DNA from: Bathynomus jamesi
Taxonomy: Eukaryota > Arthropoda > Malacostraca > Isopoda > Cirolanidae
NCBI GenBank assembly: GCA_023014485.1
Contig: JAJOZX010009464.1
Span: 38,501-102,500, forward strand
Direction of reading: 5' to 3'
DNA length: 64,000 nt
In this document: positions 54,735-64,000 of the stretch, piece after piece
Layout of the letters: the number at the start of each line of letters is the position of its first letter
Numbering within the stretch: position 1 is the stretch's first letter
Made by a program: the position numbers and the translations under genes
Notes under the pieces: generated by a model
Database searches by the model: none
Told to the model about the DNA's origin: nothing
Seen by the model: the letters and a program-made list of their open reading frames with translations, nothing else

Positions 54735-54736
<2 letters not shown>
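54165..54736 (-). mobile_element. mariner-like element with long inverted arms
   Basis: The ends CAGGGTGTCCGAGAATTATC and, inverted, CCGGGTGTCCGAGAATTATC are flanked by TA. The arms pair for about 130 bp (TTATTAAAAGTCAACCATGA; AAGTGTAGAAATTCCAG). A second copy of the terminal sequence (GTGTGTCCGAAAATTATCTG, 54310) lies inside, so a nested or duplicated end is present. Confidence 0.85.
54437..54600 (-). pseudogene. mariner-like transposase C-terminal piece
   Basis: The minus strand reads RVTDIDDLKARITAAIERI, then VDMLQRTWQHLDYRLDVLRI and DGAHIECL, the usual C-terminal tail of DUF4817-type mariner-like transposases. It is all that is left of the gene, and it lies between the long arms. Confidence 0.85.
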
Positions 54737-54797
<61 letters not shown>

Positions 54798-55285
54798 ATA
54801 TATATATATATATATATGAATGAATGAATGAATGAGAATCGTATCTGTTCCCCATAAATCAAGCTGACTATTTTATAACTAATATTTATATTAAAATATA
54901 CTAATTTCATTAAACAAATTTAATTTTATAATTTATCCTAAAAATTTTTTTATCATAATTATCTTATATAAAGTCGTAATTTTATATAAAAGCTAATAAA
55001 TTAAACAAATACGACTTTTGCAAATTTTTTATCCTTTGTTTATTATCATTATTATTATTATGATTATTATTATAATTATTATTATTTAGTGGGATTTATT
55101 TCTTTTCTTTTGTAATAAATAAAGCGAATCCCATTAATTTTGCCTAAAAAGCTTCCATGCTTTCAACGGCATTTTCGGACGAGAATACTGTGAATATAAT
55201 TAATGCCATTATCAGCTATCTAAATTATACAGAAAAATACTGCAAAAAAAAATTATAAAAATTTATGCAAGTTGCATTCTTTTTT

Positions 55286-55341
<56 letters not shown>

Positions 55342-55536
55342 CTTCCAAGTTTTAATCTTCTGAGACTGCATTGAATTCATGGCCGCGTCTGCATGACGCA
55401 TGCGCAGTTGATTTTTCGTGAATGATTCTCAAAGAATTTATTCATGAATCAAGTGTGTTTGAATTCATTGAACGTTTCGGGGAAAATTTTTCATTGCCAA
55501 ATTATTCATTTCAAAACTGGTTAATAAATACTTGAT

Positions 55537-55590
<54 letters not shown>
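54737..55590. other. Simple repeats, no gene
   Basis: (TA)n at 54737-54817, (GAAT)n at 54818-54836, (TTA)n near 55040-55090, (GA)n at 55290-55338 and (TA)n at 55539-55590. No coding structure. Confidence 0.7.
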
Positions 55591-55593
<3 letters not shown>

Positions 55594-56395
55594 GGCGAGA
55601 TGATGTTTTCTTCGTTTAGATAGCCATCGCCGATATTTAAGGTATGCTCAGTATGTCGCTTCCTTGCACCGACAATGAAGTTTATACTGTTGACGTCCAC
55701 GGTTCTTCTTTTCAAAAACTTGATCTGACTGCGAGTTACGGGAAAACAATTTATACCTTCGCTCAGTGGTGTCTCCCTCCCTCAGTCCGTTGAGAGAATG
55801 GAATGCTTCTCTCGTGGAAAGATAGAAATGACGAGTTACCTTTTTCAGTCTTTATTTCACGAGGATACATCACTTTTAAGATATTAGATTTTTATTTACA
55901 AACAGCGTAAACAGAATTCAATGTTGTATCACTACACTGGCTTAGATAGTTATTAAAGAACAAAGGACCCGAGCCGAACTGGGTGCCCAAAGGGCGAGGC
56001 ACTGCCCAGAGGGGTGAGGCATCGATTGACCCTCTCAAAATGTTTGCACTTTGCCCTGGAGAAACTCACGTGGTGCCACGTTTACAAAATATTCGTAAGG
56101 TTGCGAAGGTTGTCTAACGATGATATTAGCAAATGAATTTATATAATTTTGGTTTTATACTTAACTCTTTTATGTGATTTATATTAGCCGAAAAGACCGT
56201 TTAGAACTTAGGAGTCTCTGTTTAAAATTATAGATTTGGCACCTGTGGAAAGCGTCGTTAGGCTTATCGAAAAAGGATGCCACACGATCTACTGCGGCAT
56301 AAGAAAAGTTATACAATATTAAAAATTCAACTCTAATTTATACAAACAAAATTATATTTTTTACATTTTAGCAAAATTTATTTCTTGTGAAATTT
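55591..56395. other. No recognised gene
   Basis: Mixed-composition DNA with no motif I know; a GCCCAAAGGGCGAGGCACTG phrase near 55985 is repeated loosely (GCCCAGAGGGGTGAGGCA). Confidence 0.45.
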
Positions 56396-58103
56396 TTTTC
56401 CACATACATATATACGGAATTGCAAGGAGAGTGTATAACTATAACAGACTTTGATTTTACACCCGGAAGATGTAGCGAGAGCTATAGGAGAAATGAAACC
56501 ACATTCAGCTGCAGGTCTGGACAATTGGAACGCATTATTGATTAAAAACTGTAAAAATGAAATAGCTACACGTTTTATACTGGATATGGAGAAGATCCCT
56601 AGACACTGGAAAATACCGAGCATCTTGAAAAGAGCAAACATTGTCCCTGTATATAAAGGAGCGGATAGCTCTCAAGCAAAGAACTATAGACCAGTGTCAG
56701 TGACGTCCCACCTCACCAAAGTATTTGAAAGAATAGTTATAGAAAAAATTTACAATTTCTTGGAGGCACTGGAGAGATTCAGCGAAAATCAGCACGGATT
56801 CCGATTAGGTAGCTCATGCCTATCGCAACTAATAGAACACTACAACAATATCCTAGATGCACTGGAAGGCATTGACAACTACCGTGTCACATATATGGAT
56901 TTTGCTAAAGCTTTCGACAAATGTGATGACGGTATAATAGCACATAAAATGAAATATATGGGAATAACAGGCAAAGTGGGAAAATGGATCTACAACTTCC
57001 TCAGAAAACGTCTACAGGTCGTCAGAATTCAAGGTATATCATCATCAGAATCGGAAGTACGCAGCTCAGTACCACAAGGGACAGTACTGGTCCCACTCTG
57101 TTCATTATCATGCTAACAGACATAGACAGCAGAGTAAACAGTAACAGTATAGTAACATCCTTTGCAGACAATACAAAGATCAGCAGAAAAATCAGCGATG
57201 TAAATGAAGTGAAGGCCTTGCAGAGGGACACGAACAAAATATACAAATGGTCAGAAGACAACAACATGACATTTAACACCGAGAAATTTCAGCTCTTGAG
57301 ATATGGTAGAAAAGAGGAACTTAAACAGACTGCATATTATGCTCCAGACAGACAGAAAATTCAGAGAAGCACGAAAGCGATCGATCTGGGAGTAATAATG
57401 ACCGATGATGCAAAATTCGAAACACAAAATCAGATAGCGATAAACAAAGCAAGAAAGAGTCGCGGGATAGGTACTAAGAACGTTCAAAAGAAGGGACAAG
57501 ACAGTGATGATTCCCCTGCTAAAAACACTGATTATACCAAAACTTGAATACTGCTCAGTCTTGACGTCCCCATAAAAAGGAAGAAACTAATAGACTAGAA
57601 GAAACTCAGAGGCATTTCACGGCAAAGATTGATGGCTGCAAAGAGCTCAACTACTGGGAAAGACTACGTAAACTAAATTTGCACTCCCTGCAAAGAAGAA
57701 GAGAGAGGTACACCATAGTCTACATATGGAAAATGATCGAAAAACTGGTACCAAACCTCAAACTAAACCCAATTACCATTCAAACAACACTGGAAAATAG
57801 GAAAGGCAGGATGTGTAGTGTTCCCAAATTGAAGGCCCGACAAGGGACCTCCTCACCACTGAAGGAAAACAGCTTGGTTGTCAGGGGGCCAAGCCCTCAG
57901 AAACGTTACATGGGTCAAAGTTGAAGTCTTCAAGAGAAGACTAGATGCCTGGCTCAGGACGGTACCAGATGCGCCGGGTGTACCTGGCTATGTACGGTGG
58001 AGAGCGCAAGAAAGCAACTCGTTCCTCCACCAAACCAGACCTAGAGGCGGGGCCACCAGCTTGACCTTCGTGTGAAGAGAGACCAACGCACGGAACAGCA
58101 ACG

Positions 58104-58115
<12 letters not shown>
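56396..58115 (+). pseudogene. LINE family L2a, copy 2: nearly full RT
   Basis: In order: DVARAIGEMKPHSAAGLDNW, KNYRPVSVTSHLTKVFERIV, QHGFRLGSSCLSQLIEHYNN, YMDFAKAFDKCDDGIIAHKM, SSVPQGTVLVP (about 57090), then after a frameshift the catalytic block as SFADNTKIS (FADD to FADN), NNMTFNTEKFQLLRYG, DLGVIMTDDAKFETQNQ, and after another break RERYTIVYIWKMIEKL and ENRKGRMCSVPKLKAR. The 3' UTR ends GAACAGCAACGAGG then (TA)n. The endonuclease and ORF1 are missing. The changed catalytic residue and frameshifts show inactivity. CR1/Jockey-group by motif style. Confidence 0.9.
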
Positions 58116-58147
<32 letters not shown>

Positions 58148-58149
<2 letters not shown>

Positions 58150-58252
58150 GATGAATTTCACAATTAAACACGTGAAATGAATAAATGATGCAAACCCACA
58201 AGGAAAAAAAATTATTCCAAGGCCTTTCGTGTATTGCTTGTGGGTTTGTAGC

Positions 58253-58254
<2 letters not shown>
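58148..58254. mobile_element. PLE-C end, copy 2 (collapsed palindrome)
   Basis: TTCACAATTAAACACGTGAA, then GCAAACCCACAAGGAAAAAA, ATTCCAAGGCCTTTCGTGTA, then directly TTGCTTGTGGGTTTGTAGCA. The middle with the paired hammerhead-like cores has been lost, as expected for deletion of an unstable palindrome. Confidence 0.7.
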
Positions 58255-58287
<33 letters not shown>

Positions 58288-58319
58288 ATATATTATGACA
58301 CACTATTTATACTTTAAAA

Positions 58320-58840
58320 AACCGTAAAATTAAAAATAAACATTTGATGAAGAAACTTCAGAATGAAAAGTAAAATTTTGATGAAATTTTTAATGATTAA
58401 ATAGAAGTGAGCCTTTGATAATCGCGTCTTCTGAAAATGGAATTCAAATTTCGAAAAATTTGAATCTTTCAACGATCGCGGTTCTCAATAACTGCACGAC
58501 TACACGAAGGAGGAAAAAATTGGTACATTTTTATGAAGACATTTCAGTCTTTAATGAGAACAGACGATTTTCTTTTTTTTCTTTTTGAGGAGAAATGGTT
58601 CCTAAATCTAATTAAAGAGAGTATGTATTCATTTATTCTGACGAATTTTAAACGTGTGGAGGGAAGGGTTCCTTTCTCTTGTTCCTTGTGGTAAAAGAGG
58701 AAGGGTAGTAGTTATCTATTTGGACATCTTTACAAAACTTGTGAAAATCTCAATTTCTGTAACAAAGTAAGAACTTCACATTTTAAAAGGAAACGAAATT
58801 TGTTGAAGAAATTTGGAAATACATCACGTGACCAAGATAG
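58320..58840. other. No recognised gene
   Basis: AT-rich; nothing identifiable. Confidence 0.45.
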
Positions 58841-58841
58841 C

Positions 58842-58972
58842 AATTAAACAAATTATATAATTAAACAAATTATATAATTAAACAAATTATATAATTAAAC
58901 AAATTATATAATTAAACAAATTATATAATTAAACAAATTATATAATTAAACAAATTATATAGTTAAACAAAT
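58842..58972 (+). repeat. 17-bp tandem repeat, about 7.5 units
   Basis: The unit is ATTAAACAAATTATATA; almost all copies are identical. Confidence 0.95.
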
Positions 58973-58979
58973 GATTCTA

Positions 58980-59120
58980 GACTACGTCATAGACACGCCG
59001 CAATACCATTTCCCGTTAAATCAGCGAAGTTAAGCAAAGTTGGGCCTGGTCAGCAGATGTATGGGTGACCCCTTCCCCCTTCTCTGCGTTCAGATGATGT
59101 ACCGACCTTTAACAAAATAT
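58980..59120 (+). mobile_element. 5S rRNA-derived SINE, copy 4 (head)
   Basis: CGTTAAATCAGCGAAGTTAA, then GCAAAGTTGGGCCTGGTCAG and ATGGGTGACC follow 5S rRNA closely. The body stops after GATGATGTACCGACC. Confidence 0.8.
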
Positions 59121-59237
59121 TAATTTTAACCCTAAAAAATAAAAATAAAGAAAATTTTAAAATAAAAAAAAAAAGATACTGATGGATTAAATTAGCATGA
59201 CAAAAAGATGGCGTCTTTAATTTGTAGGAAAAAATTA

Positions 59238-59893
59238 GGGACTAGTATGCAGAGCTGGGCACTTGCGGCATATTGCGGTACTGCGGTACTGCTGCACTAC
59301 CAAACCGGTACCAAACCGGTACGCGGAAATTTGAATGCGGTAGCGGTACTGCGGTACTTTCAGCGATCCTTTGCGGTACTGCGTTATGGGGGCCCGGGGT
59401 GGTAGTGCGGTGGTACCGCAAGTACCGCAGTACCGCAAAATATGCCGCAAATGCCCAGCTCTGCGTATGTTTCATGGACTGCTCTCGATTTTCCTACGAA
59501 ATTTCAAACAAGAGCAGTCGATGACCCTGATTTTGTTTCTGCAATCGGTTTTCTTGAGAAATGATAAAGAAAAATGTTATTGGATATTGAATAAATTTAT
59601 TTACTGAAACGACGCAATACATAACCAATATCTTTTTGAATAAGTCCGAGGCACATTTTGCCATAGCCACTTCAAATTAATACAAACATCACTCATTGTT
59701 CTGCAAAAAAAATGACAAGAATTAGTGCGATATCTTGCAAAAAACAATAGTATAAGAAACTCGGTCAGGTCAGGTTAGGTTAGGTTAGGTTTCTCAAGAA
59801 AACCGATCGCAGAAACAAAATCAGGGTCATCGACTGCCCTTGTTTGCAATTTCGTAGGAAAATCGAGAGCAGTCCATGAAACATACTAGGTCC
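59238..59893. mobile_element. F5 fold-back MITE, copy 2, with nested element
   Basis: GGGACTAGTATG on the left is cut by an insertion and continues GTATGTTTCATGGACTGC. The right end is CATACTAGGTCC. A perfect AAAAATTA duplication flanks the whole. The inside, including the TTAGG run before the right arm, matches copy 1. Confidence 0.9.
59250..59463. mobile_element. Palindromic element nested in F5 (CAGAGCTGGGCA ends)
   Basis: The ends CAGAGCTGGGCACTTGCGGC and GCCGCAAATGCCCAGCTCTG enclose inverted GCGGTACTGCGG arrays. GTATG is present on both sides (59245-59249, 59465-59469), a likely 5-bp duplication with one extra C. Confidence 0.8.
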
Positions 59894-60534
59894 AAAAATT
59901 AAGTCTTCTAAAACTAAAAAAAAGAGTGCCATCTTGTGGTGCCAATATATGTATAGGGTTACCTTCGCGGTGGAAGTATGAACAAAAGCCGTGACATCAC
60001 TTATATTTCTGCTATATCACTCTCACGAAAATTTAAGAAACGGTACGAATACGTACCAGAAATAAGAGATCGGCAAAGTGAGAGAATAAGGTCGAACATG
60101 AGACCCCCAAATCCGTGCACAGTGCTCATAAAACCTCTTCCATTCCCGATGCCTCACTTTCAGTTTCGTCAAAATAAAGTTAACAGATTTGTTATTATGA
60201 AAATTCTCAACTGTGAGGGTTTCAGTACTCCTGTTTAGAACTTAAATTTTATAAACAAGGCTAAAGCATATTTATTTCAACAACAGATAATTCAAACAAA
60301 GAATAAATTGTTCAAGCACGACGAGAGGGCCGTGCCTTTAAAGTAAAAAAAAACGTCATTCAGGTCATTTCTTTTATCGGGTTTTTTTTTTTTTTTACAT
60401 CCAACAAAGAAATCTGAGAATAAACACAGCGAAATTCTTTACTGACACTTGAAAAATAAAACTCTCCCAACTGTAGTCTCATTGCATCAGCATAATTGCA
60501 AAGTTACAGAGTTACAGTTACGGAGTTACAGGCT
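59894..60534. other. No recognised gene
   Basis: An open frame at 59978-60238 (SRKFKKRYEYVPEIRDRQSE near its start) has no family I know. Confidence 0.4.
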
Positions 60535-60895
60535 AACAAAGACCCTAAGATCCACTCTAGGCTAGCCCAAGAAAGAAGTAGAAAAAATAGAAATAGCAAA
60601 TGAAAATAAAGTATACTAAAAACTGATACCATGCTTATACTTATAGACGTGTAAAGCTTTCACGCAGGAAGAGTTGCAGTATTAAGTATAGAACAGACAA
60701 GGTTCTCCCTCCTCCGCCAGCCACTGTTGACAGAAATAATTATAGAAGAAGATTTATAGGAAAGTACGAAAAGTATAATGAAAAGAATAGTTTTAGAGTT
60801 AATTCGCACCATGCGTACTCTTATCTCCTGTACCCAGTTACGCATTAGAGGATAGTGGAAAATAAAGGTTATCATGAAACACAAAACTTCTTAAT
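60535..60895 (+). repeat. Interspersed repeat X, copy 2
   Basis: See 8045-8395, of which this is the inverted match, starting at AAAGACCCTAAGATCCACTC. Confidence 0.65.
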
Positions 60896-61620
60896 CTACA
60901 TCATCCATTTTTTTTAAAGAATTTTTAAATTTGTTTATTATACACAAAAGTCATCATTTCATCGCTACATCATTTCTGCGATGAATGCCAAGGCCATCGT
61001 GTTCAGAGACACGCTTTCAAAAATGTACTATTTACATTGCTATCTTTCGCTCTGTAATTATTTTGATAAGGGAGCACTTATCCAGAGGCATCTCAAGCGG
61101 GTCACTACACCTCAATTTAAGAATTCCCACGAAAGTGTACATCATACATGTATATGCGATTTTCTCCCTTTCTCAAGTAATGATTAACATAGCGTAATTT
61201 CTATTGCATCCTTTGCATAGGAATTACTTAGAAAAGGGAACACTGATTCAGAGGCATCTCCAGCTGGCCAGCTGGCCAGCAGCCCCCGGTTTAAAGATTC
61301 CCCCGACAGTGTACATTTTAATTTTCTTTCACCAAATTTTGTTACATACTATTCAGAACTAAAGTTCTACTCTAGCTAAGTAACTGAAGTTGAATATGTG
61401 CATTGTATATAGTGTATATTCTTTGCTCCAGTTATATAGGCTACTATGGTGGTAGTAAATAGTTGTATATTAATTAGCTGACTTGAGTTTGACATCTTGC
61501 AAGATTTTATTATTATTAAAAAATGTAGCTCATGACTTGAATTACCTCGATAGGCCTAAGTGGCTTCATGCTTTCCAATGAAATGTAATGTAATGTAATG
61601 TAATTCGAAGGCTTTGACTC
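60896..61620. repeat. Diverged duplicated segment, no gene
   Basis: CAGAGGCATCTCAAGCGGGT...AATTCCCACGAAAGTGTACA near 61082-61141 and CAGAGGCATCTCCAGCTGGC...ATTCCCCCGACAGTGTACA near 61250-61317 are diverged tandem copies about 165 bp apart. An (AATGT)n run lies at 61580-61602. Confidence 0.55.
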
Positions 61621-62094
61621 CCCAAAATTCCATGAATCTCTTAAAAACACGCAAGTAAAAATAAACTAAAGTAAAAAAGGCTATCATTTAAGGACTCCTA
61701 GTTGTCTGATACCAGACCCGGCCAGCGCCTCCTGCCATATTTACGGTCAAAAGAGAATATCACCATCATCCCCAACTCCGCCTCAACCAACTACCCCTAG
61801 GACCCTCCTTTGTAGGCTTATTTGGAGGTTTTGACTCGCAAACTTTCTCACATTAACAACACGCAGTGCTCTGTAACCAAACCAGCACCTCCAACTACAT
61901 TTACATCTAAAAGAATATCACTACTTCTATCTATACATACATACATACATACATAACACTATGTACCTAAAGAGTAACCATTCGTAATGATTACCCAATG
62001 TTTAGGACAAAATTTAATTTCAATTATGATTTGTCTTTATGTTTTGAGACACAAAATAATATGAAAAAACAATGATCAGGAAGATAGAGGACTC

Positions 62095-62133
<39 letters not shown>

Positions 62134-63231
62134 TTAAATACAAAACATTGACAAGTGACCTCGAGAATGACCAATTAATCCAGCCAGATTAATTATTGTT
62201 ATTTAGACTAATTTAACTTTTCAGTGTTTAATTGTCTAATTTATTTTCTGTAAGTCGAGTAAATATTTTTCTTCGGAGGGCCCCCCCCCCTCCCGTTACC
62301 TTCCCCACTCTCTAAAAAGAAGGAAACCAAATCCTTTCATTTATTTTTCTGTTCGTTTTTACTAGGACCGAAATGAACAAAGATATCAGTCAATCGATGC
62401 CATTGTGCTTGGGGCCCTTGTTGTTGTTGGGGGTTGGAGGGCCGGTTATGGGTTGTGGTAGATGTGTTGTTGTTTTGCTTCGCTTCTCCGCCAATAAAGA
62501 GTCTATGAACCTTTGATCAAAGAGAAACTGATGAGTAACGCTCCCTAAATTTAACTAATTGGCGTTCAGTAAGTAACCCGCATCTCAAAATTCCGATTTG
62601 AATCGTTCCTTTCAGATCACTTTTAGATCTCGGATTAAAGTTAAAATAATTATTCTTCAGTCTATATACTACAAGTGAGGTATTCCTTTAAGTATTATGT
62701 CTACGAGTGAGGTATTCATTCTTTTGCGTACTCAGTTTATTCGTGAGCGTAAACGTGTTCATCTTCCTTTCGTTCGAAAGCTACCGTCATTTCTCTACAA
62801 ACTCAATTAAAATCAATTAAGCAATATCATGCATGATTGAGTACTTGTATCTCATTGCATGTCATATATATATATATATATGACACGTAATATATATGAC
62901 ACGTAATATATATGACACGTAATAAAGCAAATAAGAAAATAATAAGAGAAACTTAAAACAAGGCTAAACCTAAATCAATGAAAACGCGAGTAATGAAAAC
63001 ACCAATAATGATGTTAAGTGGAGCTATAGACAAACAATTTTAGACCATGAAGTTCACATTCTAGAAGACAAAGTCGGGCTGATGAAAAGCTTGGATAATT
63101 GGATTGTCCGAGTTTTCAATTCTTTGTATTGGACTGTATTTTATAAGCACTTCTTGTTAACTTCGGGAAGCTTGAGACATTGTAGTTAGCGAACATTCGC
63201 GAAGATGAGCATATTGGAAGTAACTTATGCA
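61621..63231. other. No recognised gene; simple repeats
   Basis: (CATA)n near 61937, (ATA)n at 62098-62132 and a 17-bp tandem of ATATATATGACACGTAA at 62865-62925. Nothing else identifiable. Confidence 0.5.
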
Positions 63232-63424
63232 TAGGGTGGCCAGACGTCCGGTTTTAGGCGGACAGTCCGCCTTTTGAGCACTCTGTCCTTAGGATGGCCA
63301 TTTCTAAATTTCCAAAAAGGAGGACACTGCGTATGTGGCCGTACGTTAACATATATATAAAATATATATATATTTTAACGTACGGCCACATACGCAGTGT
63401 CCTCCTTTTTAAATGGCCACCCTA
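63232..63424. mobile_element. hAT-type fold-back MITE
   Basis: The ends TAGGGTGGCCAGACGTCC and GGCCACCCTA; inner arms pair over TTTCCAAAAAGGAGGACACT and GCGTATGTGGCCGTACGTTA. Flanks CTTATGCA / CTTACGCA match 7/8. Confidence 0.85.
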
Positions 63425-63479
63425 CTTACGCAGCAGTCTGAATAATCTGTCCTAAAGCAAATTTAGGATTATGTCGGAA

Positions 63480-64000
63480 CCTCTTTTTATAATTAGTTTA
63501 CAGTTGCTGCCAGTAGATGGTGCAGAAAGTACGTAAAAGAATGTCTTTAGCTTCACTTGTACAGAATCTGAAGTTCCTTACAATCATATTTACTTCCACA
63601 CAGAACCTTCGATATTGTTTCCTTATGGTCCGAGTCGTCCCTCAAGGAGCTGGTGATAGTTTGACCCAGATACTTAAATTCCCGTACCTGCTCTGTTGGT
63701 TCACCTTTTATTTTGAAAATAATATTAGCTAATTGAATTGAACTTTCAGGCTAGAATTGCATAACCTTATTTTTAATAACTTTATTTTTAATAACATTAA
63801 TATGAATATCACAAATACGCCTCTCAAAGTTTTATGAGCTGAACCAGACTTTTAACTGAAGGGTTTATTAATACCATATCATCTGTATAGACTATGTTAT
63901 TTATCCTCATGTTATCTACTGTATACAATATACAACTCTTATCTTATTAATTAAATAATTAAGCCATTAACATACGCATTAAACAGCAGAGGAGAGAGAA
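63480..64000 (-). pseudogene. LINE reverse transcriptase remnant at window edge
   Basis: On the minus strand, across several frames: SPLLFNAYVN at the edge, INNIVYTDDMVLINPSV (YTDD catalytic block with following hydrophobics), then VREFKYLGQTITSSLRDDSD, and SEAKDILLRTFCTIYWQQL. This order (SPLLF, YTDD, F-KYLG, R-F-C) is standard for non-LTR RTs. Its motif style (YADD-VL, KYLG) differs from L1a/L2a, so it is a third LINE family. It continues beyond the window. Confidence 0.75.

Overview
Organism. The window looks like repeat-dense nuclear DNA of an arthropod, most likely a decapod crustacean (inference). The reasons are very frequent (TA)n, (CT)n and (CA)n tracts, interstitial TTAGG-type telomere-like DNA, Penelope-like, CR1/Jockey-like, mariner, pogo, hAT and Merlin-like elements, and 5S- and tRNA-derived SINEs. 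I found no rRNA gene, true tRNA gene, CRISPR array or bacterial-style operon, and no certain host protein-coding gene. Nearly everything recognisable is a mobile element or its remains. Layout. 0-20 kb: a LINE scrap, a 39-bp minisatellite, telomere-like DNA, a composite tRNA SINE, a head-to-head pair of 5'-truncated Penelope-like elements (3.1-6.1 kb), a pogo/Tigger derivative, a Merlin-type remnant, a G-rich minisatellite, a CR1-like LINE 3' end, hAT MITEs, and a LINE reverse transcriptase on the minus strand. 20-34 kb: simple repeats, 5S-SINEs, then a 3.85-kb DNA transposon (23.66-27.50 kb) with terminal inverted repeats and a four-exon transposase-like gene of about 770 codons with a C-x2-H signature and one apparent frameshift. 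After it comes a LINE with an AP-endonuclease region and a CCCH-finger ORF1, split by a hAT element with a perfect 8-bp target duplication. 34-41 kb: a second LINE family, an internally deleted mariner and a fold-back built from a mariner 5' end. 41-60 kb: a dense, nested accumulation of small palindromic elements, many with 8-bp target duplications, plus Penelope fragments and palindromes that carry hammerhead-ribozyme-like cores. 60-64 kb: mostly unrecognised AT-rich DNA, one hAT MITE and a LINE remnant at the edge. How it works together. Two themes stand out. First, several short element families with different termini but mostly GG-starting ends and 8-bp duplications share one internal module, TTAACCTAACCAATCGTCAA with a flanking AACGAAAATATCACGAC block. 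The same module lies in the terminal arms of the Merlin-transposase remnant at 12 kb, so a Merlin-like source is plausible for much of the MITE load (inference). Second, Penelope-like ends occur three times as palindromes with head-to-head hammerhead-like cores. One of them (45042-45254) sits inside another Penelope reverse transcriptase with a 12-bp target duplication, which suggests a small self-cleaving-RNA-derived mobile unit.
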